DNA of 64,000 nucleotides, taken from positions 3,714,001-3,778,000 of the forward strand of contig NZ_CP060725.1 of the NCBI RefSeq assembly GCF_003797775.2, given 5' to 3'. Made by a program: the position numbers and the translations under genes. This document shows, piece after piece, positions 18,029 to 27,811 of this stretch. The stretch comes from Sphingopyxis sp. OPL5 (lineage in GTDB: Bacteria; Pseudomonadota; Alphaproteobacteria; Sphingomonadales; Sphingomonadaceae). A model generated the notes under the pieces. It made no database searches and had not been told where the DNA came from. It saw only the letters and a list, made by a program, of their open reading frames with translations. Each line of letters starts with the position of its first letter. The first letter of the stretch is position 1.

Positions 18029-19216
18029 ATGGATCGACTCTGGACCAATGCCCGAATCGCGACGCTGACCGGTGACGGGCTGGGCCTGATCGAGCGCGGC
18101 GCGATAGCGGTCCGCGATGGACGGATCGCCTGGGTCGGCGACGTGGCGGATGTCCCCGAAGCGGCGGAGGTCATCGATTGCGAAGGCCGGCTGATCACCC
18201 CGGGGTTGATCGATTGTCATACGCATTTGGTCCACGGCGGGAGCCGCGCCAATGAATGGGCGATGCGCCTCGAAGGCGCGACCTACGAAGAAATCGCGCG
18301 CGCGGGCGGCGGCATCGTGTCGACGATGCGCGCGACGCAGGCGATGGACGGGGCGGCGCTGGTCGAAAGCGCCCTGCCACGGCTCGACGCGCTGATCGCC
18401 GAGGGGGTGACGACGATCGAGATCAAGTCGGGCTATGGCCTCACCCTCGACGATGAGATCAAGATGCTGCGCGCGGCGCGGGCGCTGGGCAAGGTGCGGA
18501 ACGTCCGCGTCGCCGCGACCTTGCTCGCGGCGCACGCGGTCCCGCCAGAGTATAAGGGCAACGCCGACGCCTATGTCGACCTGGTCTGCGAGCAGATCAT
18601 TCCGGCATCGGTCGGACTGGCCGATGCGATCGATGGCTTCTGCGAAGGTATCGGCTTTTCGCCCGAGCAGATCGCGCGGGTGTTCGACGCCGCCAAAGCT
18701 GCGGGGCTGCCCGTCAAGCTCCATGCCGAGCAATTGTCGCATCTCGGAGGCGCCAGTCTTGCCGCCTCCTACCGCGCGCTGTCGGCCGACCATCTCGAAC
18801 ATATCGACGCGGCCGACATTGCCGCGATGGCCGAGGCAGGGACGGTGGCGGTGCTGTTGCCCGGCGCCTATTATTTCATGCGCGAGACCCGGAAACCACC
18901 GGTCGCTGGGCTGCGCGACGCTGGGGTGCCGATCGCGCTCGCCACCGACTGCAACCCCGGCACCTCGCCGACGACCTCGCTGTTGCTGATGCTCAACATG
19001 GGTGCCACCTTGTTCGGCCTGTCGGTTGGCGAATGTGTGCGCGCGGTGACAATCAACGCCGCCAGGGCGCTCGGCCTGCAAGGCGAAATCGGCACGCTCG
19101 AATCCGGCAAGGCCGCCGACCTCGCGATCTGGAATATCACCGAACCCGCCGAGCTCGTTTACCGCATCGGCTTCAACCCGCTTCACGCACGCATCAAGGA
19201 CGGACAATGCAACTGA
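18029..19216 (+). CDS. hutI: imidazolonepropionase HutI
   Basis: A 395-residue metal-dependent amidohydrolase that opens 4-imidazolone-5-propionate to N-formimidoyl-L-glutamate, the third histidine step. Visible motifs are the metal-binding [10 protein letters not shown], the family segment [31 protein letters not shown] and [10 protein letters not shown]. Its length matches the family. It is the first gene of the hutIHGU arm, 24 bp after the operator palindrome, and its last codons overlap the hutH start by 10 bp. Confidence 0.96.
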   Translation: MDRLWTNARIATLTGDGLGLIERGAIAVRDGRIAWVGDVADVPEAAEVIDCEGRLITPGLIDCHTHLVHGGSRANEWAMRLEGATYEEIARAGGGIVSTMRATQAMDGAALVESALPRLDALIAEGVTTIEIKSGYGLTLDDEIKMLRAARALGKVRNVRVAATLLAAHAVPPEYKGNADAYVDLVCEQIIPASVGLADAIDGFCEGIGFSPEQIARVFDAAKAAGLPVKLHAEQLSHLGGASLAASYRALSADHLEHIDAADIAAMAEAGTVAVLLPGAYYFMRETRKPPVAGLRDAGVPIALATDCNPGTSPTTSLLLMLNMGATLFGLSVGECVRAVTINAARALGLQGEIGTLESGKAADLAIWNITEPAELVYRIGFNPLHARIKDGQCN

Positions 19217-20727
19217 ACCCCGGATCGGTCAGCTTCGCCGAATGGCGCAAGGTCTATCAGGGCGGATCCGTTCGCCTCTCGCCCGATTGCCGTCCTGCCA
19301 TCGCCGAAAGCGCCGCCTCGGTCGAACGCATCCTCGCGCGCGGCGAAGCCGTTTATGGGATCAACACCGGCTTCGGAAAACTCGCGGCCGTCCGGATCGA
19401 GAGCGCCGACCTCGAAACGCTCCAGCGCAATATCGTGCTCAGTCACGCCGCCGGTGTCGGCGCGCCGATGCCGGTGCCGATCGCGCGGTTGATGATGGCG
19501 CTCAAGCTCGCCAGCCTCGCGCGCGGCGCATCGGGTGTGCGCCCGGCAACGATCGCGACGCTTGAGGCGATGCTCGACAAGGGGCTGATTCCCGTCATTC
19601 CCGCGCAGGGCTCGGTCGGCGCCTCGGGCGACCTCGCGCCGCTGTCGCATATGGCGGCGGCGATGATCGGAGAGGGCGAAATCTTCGTTGATGGCGCACG
19701 CGTTCCGGCCGCTGTGGCGCTCGCCGATGTCGGACTCGATCCGCTGGTCCTCGGTCCCAAGGAAGGCCTTGCGCTCCTCAACGGCACGCAATTCTCGACC
19801 GCCTATGCGCTGGCGGGATTGTTCGAGGCCGAGCGACTGTACCGCAGCGCGCTCGTCACCGGAATCCTCTCGACCGAGGCCGCCAAGGGATCGGACACGC
19901 CCTTCGATCCACGCATCCACGCGCTGCGCGGGCATCGCGGGCAGATCGAGACCGCCGAGGCGCTCGCCGCGCTGATGGAGGGTTCCGAAATCCGCGCGAG
20001 CCATATCCTCGGCGATGTGCGCGTGCAGGACCCCTATTGCCTGCGCTGCCAGCCACAGGTGATGGGCGCGGTGCTCGATCTGCTGCGTCAGGCGGCGACG
20101 ACCTTGCTCATCGAAGCGAACGGCGTATCGGACAATCCGCTCATCTTCCCGGAAACCGACGAAGCGCTGTCGGGCGGTAATTTCCACGCCGAGCCCGTCG
20201 CCTTCGCCGCCGACATGATCGCGCTGGCGCTGTGCGAGATCGGCAGCCTGTCCGAACGGCGCACCGCGATGCTCGTCGACCCGGCCTTGTCGGGGCTGCC
20301 AGCCTTCCTCGTCGCGAGGCCGGGGCTCAATTCGGGCTTCATGATCCCGCAGGTGACCGCTGCGGCTTTGGTGTCGGAAAACAAGCAGCGCGCCTATCCG
20401 GCGAGCGTCGATTCGATCCCGACCTCGGCGAACCAGGAGGATCATGTGTCGATGGCGGCGCACGGCGCGCGACGGCTGATCGAGATGGCGGCGAATGTCG
20501 ACGCGGTGCTGGCGATCGAATTGCTCGCGGCGGGGCAAGGCTGCGATTTCCATGGCGGCCTGAAATCGAGCGCAGCCGTAGAACGCGCTCGCGCCGCGCT
20601 GCGCGCCGAAGTGCCGACGCTCGACGAAGATCGCCATATGGCGCCTGATATCGAAGCCGCGAGCGTGATCGTGCGGTCGGGCAAGCTGGTCGATCTCGCC
20701 GGGGACCTGCCCGGCCTCGCGGCATGA
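19207..20727 (+). CDS. hutH: histidine ammonia-lyase HutH
   Basis: A 506-residue lyase that removes ammonia from L-histidine to give urocanate, the first step of the pathway and the source of the inducer. The MIO cofactor-forming Ala-Ser-Gly is in [16 protein letters not shown], and [11 protein letters not shown] near the N-terminus and [10 protein letters not shown] are family signatures. The ATG at 19207 begins [13 protein letters not shown] and overlaps the hutI stop by 10 bp. The hutG start overlaps its stop by 4 bp, so the arm is one operon. Confidence 0.97.
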   Translation: MQLNPGSVSFAEWRKVYQGGSVRLSPDCRPAIAESAASVERILARGEAVYGINTGFGKLAAVRIESADLETLQRNIVLSHAAGVGAPMPVPIARLMMALKLASLARGASGVRPATIATLEAMLDKGLIPVIPAQGSVGASGDLAPLSHMAAAMIGEGEIFVDGARVPAAVALADVGLDPLVLGPKEGLALLNGTQFSTAYALAGLFEAERLYRSALVTGILSTEAAKGSDTPFDPRIHALRGHRGQIETAEALAALMEGSEIRASHILGDVRVQDPYCLRCQPQVMGAVLDLLRQAATTLLIEANGVSDNPLIFPETDEALSGGNFHAEPVAFAADMIALALCEIGSLSERRTAMLVDPALSGLPAFLVARPGLNSGFMIPQVTAAALVSENKQRAYPASVDSIPTSANQEDHVSMAAHGARRLIEMAANVDAVLAIELLAAGQGCDFHGGLKSSAAVERARAALRAEVPTLDEDRHMAPDIEAASVIVRSGKLVDLAGDLPGLAA

Positions 20728-21527
20728 CCTGGCTGCGCGTCCAGCGCGGCGATGCGCCGCTGGTCATCGCCTTCCCGCATGGCGGGGCAGATCTCGCGGG
20801 CTTCGACGACCAGTTCGTTTCGCCTTGGCATGCGCGGATCGACACCGACTGGTGGATTGCCGATCTCTACGCCTTCGCCGCCGACCTCGGCGCGACCCTG
20901 ATCGCGACCGATGTTTCCCGCAGCGTGATCGACATGAACCGCGATCCGTCGGGCGCGTCGCTCTATCCGGGGCAGGCGACCACCGAGCTGTGCCCGACGA
21001 CCACCTTTGACGGCGAGCCGCTCTACCGCTTCGGTCAACCGGACGAAGCCGAGATCATGCAGCGGCTCAACCTCTATCACCGCCCCTATCATGAGACGCT
21101 GGCCGCCGAACTCGAGCGGTTGAGAGCGGCGCATGGCCGGGTCGTCCTCTACGACGCGCATTCGATCCGCAGCCATGTCCCGCGCCTGTTCGACGGCGAG
21201 CTGCCGCAGTTCAACATCGGCACCAACGGCGGCACGGCTTGCGCCCCCGAACTCGAGACCGTCGTCGCCAATATCTGCGCCGCGAGCGGCCACAGCCATG
21301 TCGTCAACGGGCGCTTCAAGGGCGGGTGGACGACGCGCCACTATGGTCGCCCCGACGACGGCGTGCATGCGATCCAGATGGAGCTGGCGCAGCGCGGCTA
21401 TATGGCCGAGCCCGATGCAATCACGCCCGTCAACTGGCCATCACCGCTCGACCCCGGCCCCGCGATCCGGCCCGTGCTGGAGCAAGTGATCGCCGCAACC
21501 CTCGATTTTGCGAAAGGACGTTCATGA
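20724..21527 (+). CDS. hutG: N-formylglutamate deformylase HutG
   Basis: 267 residues of the N-formylglutamate amidohydrolase family, which hydrolyses N-formyl-L-glutamate to glutamate and formate. Visible signatures are FPHGGADL, the probable zinc ligands in [16 protein letters not shown], and [17 protein letters not shown]. It overlaps hutH and hutU by 4 bp at either end. It is the partner HutF needs and completes the five-step route. A more distant paralogue lies at 33677 in this window. Confidence 0.95.
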   Translation: MTWLRVQRGDAPLVIAFPHGGADLAGFDDQFVSPWHARIDTDWWIADLYAFAADLGATLIATDVSRSVIDMNRDPSGASLYPGQATTELCPTTTFDGEPLYRFGQPDEAEIMQRLNLYHRPYHETLAAELERLRAAHGRVVLYDAHSIRSHVPRLFDGELPQFNIGTNGGTACAPELETVVANICAASGHSHVVNGRFKGGWTTRHYGRPDDGVHAIQMELAQRGYMAEPDAITPVNWPSPLDPGPAIRPVLEQVIAATLDFAKGRS

Positions 21528-23185
21528 CCCGTCTCGACAACAGCCGCGTGATCCGCCCGGCGACCGGCCCCGAGATCAGCGCCAAGAGCTGGCTCACCGA
21601 GGCGCCGCTGCGCATGCTGATGAACAATCTCCATCCCGATGTCGCCGAGGCACCGCACGAGCTCGTCGTCTATGGCGGTATCGGCCGCGCCGCGCGCGAC
21701 TGGGAAAGCTATGACCGGATCGTCGAGGCATTGCGTCGCCTGAACGACGACGAGACGCTGCTGATCCAGTCGGGCAAGCCCGTCGGCGTCTTCCGCACCC
21801 ACGAAAACGCCCCGCGTGTGCTGCTCGCCAATTCGAACCTCGTCCCCGAATGGGCGAATTGGGAGCATTTCCACGAGCTCGATAAAAAGGGCCTGATGAT
21901 GTACGGCCAGATGACCGCCGGCAGCTGGATCTACATCGGCAGCCAGGGCATCGTGCAGGGCACCTACGAAACCTTCGTCGAGATGGGCCGCCAGCATTAT
22001 GGCGGCAGTCTTGAGGGCCGCTGGCTGCTCACCGCCGGGCTTGGCGGCATGGGCGGCGCGCAGCCGCTCGCCGCGGTGATGGCGGGCGCGTCCTGCCTCG
22101 CGATCGAATGCCAGCCGAGCCGCATCGAGATGCGCCTGCGCACCGGCTATCTCGACAAGCAGGCATCGAGCATCGACGAGGCGATCGCGATGATCGAGGC
22201 AGCCCATGCCGAGGGCAAGGCGATTTCGGTCGGCCTGCTCGGCAACGCCGCCGAAATCCTGCCCGAAATGGTCCGCCGCGGCATCCGCCCCGACCTGCTC
22301 ACCGACCAGACCTCGGCGCACGATCCGGTCAACGGCTATCTGCCCGCCGGCTGGAGCCTCGACGAATGGTTCGCCAAGCGCGAGAGCGATCCCGCTTCGG
22401 TTGCGAAGGCGGCCAAGGCGTCGATGGCGGTGCATGTCCGCGCAATGCTCGACCTGCAGGCGGCGGGCGTGCCGACGACCGATTATGGCAACAACATCCG
22501 CCAGGTGGCGAAGGACGAGGGGGTGGAGAATGCCTTCGACTTTCCGGGCTTCGTCCCCGCCTATGTCCGGCCGCTCTTCTGCCGCGGCATCGGTCCGTTC
22601 CGCTGGGTGGCGCTGTCGGGCGATCCGGAGGATATCTACAAGACCGACGCCAAGGTGAAGGAACTGCTTCCCGACAATACCCACCTCCACAACTGGCTCG
22701 ACATGGCGCGCGAAAAGATTCAGTTTCAGGGTTTGCCGGCGCGCATCTGCTGGGTTGGGCTAGGCGACCGCCACCGGCTCGGCCTCGCGTTCAACGAAAT
22801 GGTCGCGTCGGGCGAACTCAAGGCGCCCGTGGTGATCGGCCGCGACCATCTCGATTCGGGATCGGTCGCCAGCCCGAACCGCGAGACCGAGGCGATGAAG
22901 GATGGCTCAGACGCCGTGTCCGACTGGCCCTTGCTCAATGCGCTCCTGAACACCGCGAGCGGCGCGACCTGGGTGTCGCTCCACCATGGCGGCGGGGTCG
23001 GCATGGGCTATTCCCAGCACAGCGGCATGGTGATCGTCGCCGACGGAACACCCGAAGCGGCGAAGCGACTGGAGCGCGTGCTGTGGAACGACCCGGGTAC
23101 CGGCGTCATGCGCCATGCCGACGCGGGCTACGACATCGCGATCGACTGCGCGCGCGAGAAGGGGCTGGATCTGCCAAGCCTGTGA
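21524..23185 (+). CDS. hutU: urocanate hydratase HutU
   Basis: A 553-residue urocanase that hydrates urocanate to imidazolonepropionate using tightly bound NAD. The NAD-binding glycine loop is [17 protein letters not shown], and the reactive-cysteine region is [20 protein letters not shown]. The start at 21524 ([12 protein letters not shown]) overlaps hutG by ATGA. It is the last gene of the hut arm, followed by a GCTTTG-TAA-CAAAGC inverted repeat 5 bp after the stop that is too short to call a terminator. Length and motifs are canonical. Confidence 0.97.
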   Translation: MTRLDNSRVIRPATGPEISAKSWLTEAPLRMLMNNLHPDVAEAPHELVVYGGIGRAARDWESYDRIVEALRRLNDDETLLIQSGKPVGVFRTHENAPRVLLANSNLVPEWANWEHFHELDKKGLMMYGQMTAGSWIYIGSQGIVQGTYETFVEMGRQHYGGSLEGRWLLTAGLGGMGGAQPLAAVMAGASCLAIECQPSRIEMRLRTGYLDKQASSIDEAIAMIEAAHAEGKAISVGLLGNAAEILPEMVRRGIRPDLLTDQTSAHDPVNGYLPAGWSLDEWFAKRESDPASVAKAAKASMAVHVRAMLDLQAAGVPTTDYGNNIRQVAKDEGVENAFDFPGFVPAYVRPLFCRGIGPFRWVALSGDPEDIYKTDAKVKELLPDNTHLHNWLDMAREKIQFQGLPARICWVGLGDRHRLGLAFNEMVASGELKAPVVIGRDHLDSGSVASPNRETEAMKDGSDAVSDWPLLNALLNTASGATWVSLHHGGGVGMGYSQHSGMVIVADGTPEAAKRLERVLWNDPGTGVMRHADAGYDIAIDCAREKGLDLPSL

Positions 23186-23239
23186 CGGGGGCTTTGTAAC
23201 AAAGCATGACGCGCCCGATATGCGGGATTATTTGTTGTA

Positions 23240-23258
23240 ATTGAGAATCGTTCTCGAT
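23240..23258. promoter_or_regulatory. Fur-like box upstream of the PepSY-DUF2271-DUF4198-ApbE genes
   Basis: ATTGAGAATCGTTCTCGAT holds the inverted repeat GAGAA-TCG-TTCTC, close to Fur operator half-sites (GAGAAT/ATTCTC). It lies 36 bp before the first gene of the plus-strand iron arm. A similar sequence, TTGAGAGTCGTTCGCA, occurs at 30346 upstream of the siderophore receptor on the other arm. Iron-dependent repression is inferred. Confidence 0.7.
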
Positions 23259-23293
23259 AGTGGCGGCGCAACGCCTCCTTTCAGAACGATTTC

Positions 23294-23935
23294 ATGCACG
23301 CACCCTCTCCCTCGCGCCCGGCCACCAAGAAGAGCCGCAAGACCTTCTGGTTGAAGCAGCTGCATATGTGGCATTGGATGAGCTCGGCGATCAGCCTGAT
23401 CGGGCTGGTATTGTTCGCGGTCACCGGTTTCACGCTGAACCATGCCGCCGACATCGAGGGGGCGCCCGTTGTCACCGAAAAGACCGCGCAGATCCCGCCG
23501 ACGCTGCTCGCGCAATTGGCCCAGGCCGACCCCGCCGATGCCAAGGGACCGCTTCCCAAGCCCGTCGCCGCATGGGTCGAGGCGAATTTCCCGGTCAAGG
23601 CCGGCGAGGCCGAATGGGCGCCCGAGAACGTCTATCTGCCCGCACCGCGGCCTGGTGGAGACGCCTGGGTCGACATTGATCGGGCGACCGGCGAAGTCAC
23701 CGGAGAGGTCACCGACCGCGGCTGGATTTCCTATCTCAACGATCTTCACAAGGGTCGCAATTCGGGCGGCGAGTGGAGCCTGTTCATCGACATCTTCGCC
23801 TTCGCCTGCCTGGTCTTCGGGATCACCGGCCTGTTCCTGCTGTGGCTTCATTCGGCCAAGCGCAAGAGCACCTGGCCGCTCGTCGGCGCCGGGCTCGCGA
23901 TCCCGGCCGCCATTGCCATCGTCTTCATTCACTAG
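23294..23935 (+). CDS. PepSY-associated transmembrane protein (iron-locus, PiuB-like)
   Basis: A 213-residue inner-membrane protein. A cytoplasmic basic start (TKKSRKTFWLKQLHMWHWM) leads to membrane span 1 at about residues 32-52 (ISLIGLVLFAVTGFTLNHAA). A periplasmic PepSY-like region follows, with GDAWVDIDRATGEV and DRGWISYLNDLHKGR, then spans at about 162-186 and 195-212. The histidines in LHMWHW, in TLNHAA near the end of the first span, in NDLHKGR and in LLWLHSAK could bind heme, as in related PepSY reductases; that is inference. It heads the Fur-controlled arm, with DUF2271 starting 11 bp later. The likely role is moving electrons across the inner membrane to reduce ferric siderophores. 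Confidence 0.85.
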   Translation: MHAPSPSRPATKKSRKTFWLKQLHMWHWMSSAISLIGLVLFAVTGFTLNHAADIEGAPVVTEKTAQIPPTLLAQLAQADPADAKGPLPKPVAAWVEANFPVKAGEAEWAPENVYLPAPRPGGDAWVDIDRATGEVTGEVTDRGWISYLNDLHKGRNSGGEWSLFIDIFAFACLVFGITGLFLLWLHSAKRKSTWPLVGAGLAIPAAIAIVFIH

Positions 23936-23946
23936 GGAGTTTGTCC

Positions 23947-24471
23947 ATGCAGCCAGCCACGCGTACGATCCTGATCGGGGGAACGCTGAGCGCCGCACTC
24001 GCCGTGCCGGTGCTCGCCGCCGCGCCCGCGACGATGGACGTCACTATTACCATTCCGCAGCTCAAGGTTGCCGAATATCACAAGCCCTATGTCGCCTTCT
24101 GGGTCGAGAAAGCAGGCGCCCCGGCGAAGACCGTCGCGGTCTGGTACGACCATGACATGAAGGCGAACGAAGGCACCAAATGGCTGCGCGACGTGCGCCA
24201 GTGGTGGCGTGCCTCGGGCCGCTCGATGACATTTCCAGCCAACGGCATTACCGGCGCGACGCGTGCGCCGGGCACTCACAAGATCAGCTTCAGCCGTGCC
24301 CAGCTCGGCGCGCTCGCGGCGGGCGAATATGTGCTCGTCGTTGAGGCGGCACGCGAAGTCGGCGGCCGCGAATTGCTGCGTATTCCCTTCACCTGGCCGG
24401 GCAAGGCCGGGGCCGGCGGGCGCGCCGCGGGCAAGACCGAATTGGGGACCGTTTCGGTCGCCTTCCGCTGA
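23947..24471 (+). CDS. DUF2271 periplasmic protein with a putative flavinylation motif
   Basis: A 174-residue DUF2271 protein. The signal peptide (RTILIGGTLSAALAVPVLAAAPA, cleaved near residue 27) exports it to the periplasm. Residues 99-106 read NGITGATR, close to the [D]-x-x-[ST]-G-A-[ST] motif at which ApbE enzymes attach FMN to the last Thr/Ser; Thr105 is the candidate. The neighbouring ApbE gene makes this more than chance. Other visible features are the conserved KPYVAFWVEKAG strand and a Trp-rich KWLRDVRQWWRAS segment that may stack on a ring. It lies between the PepSY membrane protein and DUF4198. A periplasmic flavoprotein electron carrier for iron reduction is my inference; DUF2271 itself is not characterised. 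Confidence 0.85.
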   Translation: MQPATRTILIGGTLSAALAVPVLAAAPATMDVTITIPQLKVAEYHKPYVAFWVEKAGAPAKTVAVWYDHDMKANEGTKWLRDVRQWWRASGRSMTFPANGITGATRAPGTHKISFSRAQLGALAAGEYVLVVEAAREVGGRELLRIPFTWPGKAGAGGRAAGKTELGTVSVAFR

Positions 24472-24491
24472 TCAATCGAAAGGGCAGGACG

Positions 24492-25331
24492 ATGAAAAAG
24501 CAGCTTTGGGGTTTTGCGGCGGGCGCCGTGCTCGCGGCGATGATCGCGGTTCCGGCGAGCGCACACCGCCAGTGGATGATGCCGTCGTCGACGGTGCTGT
24601 CAGGCGACGACGTCTGGGTGACGGTCGACGCCGCGGTGTCGAACGACCTCTTTTATTTCGAGCATCAGCCGATGCGCCTCGACGCATTGAAGGCCTGGGC
24701 GCCCGACGGCAGCGAGGCGACGATCGAGAATAAGGCCACCGGTCGCTATCGCAGCACTTTTGATGTCCACCTGACGCAAAAGGGCACCTGGCGGATCGCC
24801 TCGGTCGTCGACGGCGTGATGGGCAGCTATGACCTGAACGGCAAGACCGAGCGCCTGCCGCGCGGCACGACGACCGCCAACCTCGCCGAAAAGATCCCTG
24901 CGGGCGCGACCAATGTGCGCACCGCCGAATCGAACAACCGCAACGAAATCTTCGTGACGGTCGGCGAGCCGACGAACACGCTGTTCAAGCCGACCGGCAA
25001 GGGCATCGAGCTGGTTCCTGTGACACATCCGAACGACCTGATCGCGGGCGAAGCCTTTACCTTTCAGTTCCTGCTCGACGGCAAGCCGACCGCCGACCTG
25101 CCGGTCACCGTCATCCCGGGCGGCATCCGCTATCGCGACCAGCTCGGCCAGATCGACACCAGGACGGGTGCCGATGGCAAGGTCGAGCTGACACTCCCCG
25201 AAGCCGGCATGTACTGGGTGAATGTTACCACGCCGCAGGTCGAGGGTGAGGGTGAAGGCCCGCCGCCCGCCGATGCGCCGCCGCGTCGTCGCGCCAGCTA
25301 TGTCACGACGCTGGAAGTGCTGGCGCCCTGA
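24492..25331 (+). CDS. DUF4198 periplasmic protein
   Basis: A 279-residue secreted protein with signal peptide MKKQLWGFAAGAVLAAMIAV ending at ASA, so the mature form starts at His-Arg-Gln. An N-terminal histidine of this kind is a possible copper or iron ligand. The family (DUF4198, related to NikM-type metal transport accessory proteins) has a beta-rich body; here IPGGIRYRDQLGQIDTRTGA near residues 208-227 matches its C-terminal half. A Pro-rich tail of about 15 residues (EGEGPPPADAPPRR) precedes the end. It sits 20 bp after DUF2271, and its stop overlaps the probable apbE start. A metal-binding or delivery role in the iron system is inferred. Confidence 0.85.
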   Translation: MKKQLWGFAAGAVLAAMIAVPASAHRQWMMPSSTVLSGDDVWVTVDAAVSNDLFYFEHQPMRLDALKAWAPDGSEATIENKATGRYRSTFDVHLTQKGTWRIASVVDGVMGSYDLNGKTERLPRGTTTANLAEKIPAGATNVRTAESNNRNEIFVTVGEPTNTLFKPTGKGIELVPVTHPNDLIAGEAFTFQFLLDGKPTADLPVTVIPGGIRYRDQLGQIDTRTGADGKVELTLPEAGMYWVNVTTPQVEGEGEGPPPADAPPRRRASYVTTLEVLAP

Positions 25332-26287
25332 CCGATCGCATCCTGATCCCCCGCGCGCTCACGCCAGCCGCTTTTGCCGGGCGCGACGCCGGGGCGATCG
25401 TCGAAACCTTCGCCGGCGAAACGATGGGGACCAGCTGGTCCCTGCAAGCCGTTGCGCCGCCCGCCGGGACGGGTGGGGGTGTCCAGGCCGCGCTCGATCG
25501 CGTCGTGGCGCAGATGAGCCAATGGCAAGCGGTTTCCGACCTCTCGCGCTTCAACCGCGCGCCGCCGGGTGAATGGCACGGCATTCCCGCCGAGTTCGCC
25601 GAGGTCGTGGCCGCAGGCATCGACATCGGAACCGCCAGCGGGGGCGCTTTCAGTCTCGCGATGGGTGAACTCAGCGAGGCGTGGGGCTTCGGTGCCGCCG
25701 GACCCGTCGACACGCTTCCCGACTTCATGGTGCCGAGCGACGGGGGTATCGATCTCGACCGTGATGCGCGGCGCATCCGTCGCAGCAAAGGCGCGCTGCT
25801 CGACCTGTCGGGCATCGCCAAGGGCTATGGCGTCGACCTTGCCGCCGATTGGCTGCTCGCCAACGGGGTACGCCATTTCCTGATCGAGGTTGGGGGAGAG
25901 TTGCGCGGCGAGGGGATTCGCCCCGACGGCCATCCCTGGTGGGTCGACGTGGAGGTGCCGCCTTCATGGGCCGGTGCCGGATGGCGCATCGCGCTCCACG
26001 ACCTGTCGATCGCGACCTCGGGCGACTATCGCCGCGGGCTCGCGGTCGATGGCCAGCATTATTCGCACAGCTTCGATCCACGCACCGGCCGCCCGATCGC
26101 CAATGGCGTGCGGTCGGTGACGGTCGTGCATCGCCGTTGCATGATGGCCGACGGCTGGGCGACGGCGCTGACCGTGCTCGGCGCCGATGCGGCGATCGCG
26201 CTCGCCGACGAAAAGGAACTCGCCGCCTGTGTGCTGGCGAACGGGCGCGAATATGTGTCGCGCGCGTGGCGCGAGATGTTGGGCTAG
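25328..26287 (+). CDS. apbE: FAD:protein FMN transferase (ApbE family), probable CTG start
   Basis: ApbE attaches FMN from FAD to a threonine or serine of target proteins. Visible motifs are [30 protein letters not shown], the Mg-site [11 protein letters not shown] and [13 protein letters not shown]. The first in-frame ATG (25424) falls inside the conserved TMGTSW motif, so it cannot be the start, and no ATG, GTG or TTG precedes it in frame. A CTG at 25328, overlapping the DUF4198 stop by 4 bp, gives 319 residues and the expected upstream segment [18 protein letters not shown]. No signal peptide is visible, unlike most ApbE lipoproteins. Its 3' end overlaps the convergent piuC-like gene by 4 bp. 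The likely substrate is the DUF2271 protein two genes upstream. Confidence 0.88.
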   Translation: MTDRILIPRALTPAAFAGRDAGAIVETFAGETMGTSWSLQAVAPPAGTGGGVQAALDRVVAQMSQWQAVSDLSRFNRAPPGEWHGIPAEFAEVVAAGIDIGTASGGAFSLAMGELSEAWGFGAAGPVDTLPDFMVPSDGGIDLDRDARRIRRSKGALLDLSGIAKGYGVDLAADWLLANGVRHFLIEVGGELRGEGIRPDGHPWWVDVEVPPSWAGAGWRIALHDLSIATSGDYRRGLAVDGQHYSHSFDPRTGRPIANGVRSVTVVHRRCMMADGWATALTVLGADAAIALADEKELAACVLANGREYVSRAWREMLG

Positions 26288-26967
26288 CTGTCGGCCCAGT
26301 GCCGCAGCAGATTGTGATAAAGTCCGGTCAGTTCGATCACCGACCGGTCGGCTCCGCCCAACTGTCCGGTCAGCCGCTGTACCGATTGATCGAGATCCCA
26401 CAGCATCCGCCGCGCCCCGGCGTCGCGCACCATCGACTGGAGCCAGAAGAAGGACGCCACGCGGGTGCCGCGCGTGACGGGCGTGACATGGTGCAGGCTC
26501 GACGACGGATAGACGACCGCGTGGCCGGCCGGCAGCTTGACCTGCTGTGAACCGAAAACATCCTCGATGGTGAGGACACCACCGTCATAAGCGTCAGGAT
26601 CTTCGAGGAAGAGCGTCACCGACAGGTCGCTGCGCAAACGGAAGTCGGACCCGCGCTGGATGCGGATCGCATTGTCGACATGGGTGCCGAATGTCTGACC
26701 CTCGCCATAACGATTGAACAGCGGTGGATAGACTTTGAGCGGCAGCGCGGCGGAAAAGAACAAGGGGGAATTGCCCAGCGCCTTCAGGATGATCGCTGCG
26801 GCTTCGCGGGCCGCCGGACTGCCTTCGGCGAGCTGTTCGTTCTTCTTCGCCAGCGCCGATTGAGGGCCGGAGGTTGCATTTCCGTCGATCCAGTCCGCCG
26901 CATCGATGATCGCGCGGACGGCGGCGACGCCCTCGGCATCGAGAAGATTGGGGACGGAAATCATCAT
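26284..26967 (-). CDS. piuC: PKHD-type Fe(II)/2-oxoglutarate dioxygenase (PiuC/YbiX family)
   Basis: A 227-residue dioxygenase of the PiuC/YbiX family that accompanies siderophore receptors. The iron facial triad is visible as GTHVDNAIR (His and Asp) and [16 protein letters not shown] (distal His), with the Arg for 2-oxoglutarate 10 residues on. [14 protein letters not shown] is the usual family start, and the length matches. It is the last gene of the minus arm, 70 bp after the Sel1 gene, and it overlaps apbE by 4 bp tail to tail. The hydroxylated substrate is not known for the family; a modification of the siderophore or receptor has been supposed. Confidence 0.92.
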   Translation of the reverse strand: MMISVPNLLDAEGVAAVRAIIDAADWIDGNATSGPQSALAKKNEQLAEGSPAAREAAAIILKALGNSPLFFSAALPLKVYPPLFNRYGEGQTFGTHVDNAIRIQRGSDFRLRSDLSVTLFLEDPDAYDGGVLTIEDVFGSQQVKLPAGHAVVYPSSSLHHVTPVTRGTRVASFFWLQSMVRDAGARRMLWDLDQSVQRLTGQLGGADRSVIELTGLYHNLLRHWADS

Positions 26968-27037
26968 GGCCGGGTCCCTGAATCGCGTGGCGCGGGATAA
27001 GATGGATAAACGCTGCTGCCACAGCGGGGGTGGACAA

Positions 27038-27802
27038 TCAAATCGTCGCGTCGCCGCTGGACTGGTTGCGGTTCAGTGCGGCGATGCCTTCCGATCGCAA
27101 CCGTTCATCGCCCGATGCGGATAGCCATGCCTCCGCCTTGGTCATGAAGGCCGGTGTCGCGTTTTCTCCTACGCGCGCCAGCCACAACAGTGCATCATCG
27201 ACGTCCCCGGCGCAGGCCAACATCCGGGCGTGATTGAACCGCCCGCGAAAATCGCCGCCTTCGGCCGCACGGCGATAATGATAGGCGGCGACCGCCATGT
27301 CGCGGTCGACGACCCAGCCATCCTCGTAAAAGCTGCCGACGAAGTTGATCGCCTTGGCGTTGCCCATCGCCGCCGCCTTCCGGAACAGCGCCAGCGCAGC
27401 CGGCTTGTCCTCGGCCACGCCCTGACCCAGCGCGAGCAGGGTGGCGTAATTATACAGGCCCCAGTCGAGCCCCTTGTCGGCGGCGATCCTGAACCATTCG
27501 GCGGCGCGCGCCTTGTCGATCGCAACGCCCCAGCCAAGGTCGTAACAACGGCCGATCATGTTGATCGCCATCGCATGGCCCTGTTCGGCGGCCTTGTGGA
27601 ACCAGCCGATCGCCGCGCGCTGATCCTGCGCGATGCCACTGCCGTCGAGCAGCATCTGGCCGTAGAGCGCCTGTGCGTCGGCGAAACCGGCCTCGGCGGC
27701 CAGCTTTATGACGGCGGACCGCTCGACATTGTCGGGGGAAAGCAGCGCGGACAGTTCGTCCGCACTCATCGCTTTCAGCCGTTCAATGTCGAGCGTCGCC
27801 AT
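27038..27802 (-). CDS. Sel1-like repeat protein of the iron locus
   Basis: 254 residues with four Sel1 (TPR-like) repeats, for example [60 protein letters not shown] and [20 protein letters not shown]. The cytosolic N-terminus ([20 protein letters not shown]) has no signal peptide. Genes of this type sit between siderophore receptors and piuC-type genes in many proteobacteria, as here, 9 bp after the receptor. It may be a scaffold or a partner of the dioxygenase. No enzymatic motif is present. Confidence 0.88.
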   Translation of the reverse strand: MATLDIERLKAMSADELSALLSPDNVERSAVIKLAAEAGFADAQALYGQMLLDGSGIAQDQRAAIGWFHKAAEQGHAMAINMIGRCYDLGWGVAIDKARAAEWFRIAADKGLDWGLYNYATLLALGQGVAEDKPAALALFRKAAAMGNAKAINFVGSFYEDGWVVDRDMAVAAYHYRRAAEGGDFRGRFNHARMLACAGDVDDALLWLARVGENATPAFMTKAEAWLSASGDERLRSEGIAALNRNQSSGDATI

Positions 27803-27811
27803 CGGATCGGC

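Noticed and set aside
17963..19207. Extension of the hutF frame upstream through the hutI region on the minus strand
   Set aside because: The added 400 residues are antisense to hutI and would cover the operator palindrome; the internal start at 17962 has a good ribosome binding site and begins the HutF family.
23191..23205. GCTTTG-TAA-CAAAGC inverted repeat after hutU as a terminator
   Set aside because: The stem is only 6 bp with a 3-nt loop and no T tract follows; it may be chance or a weak hairpin.
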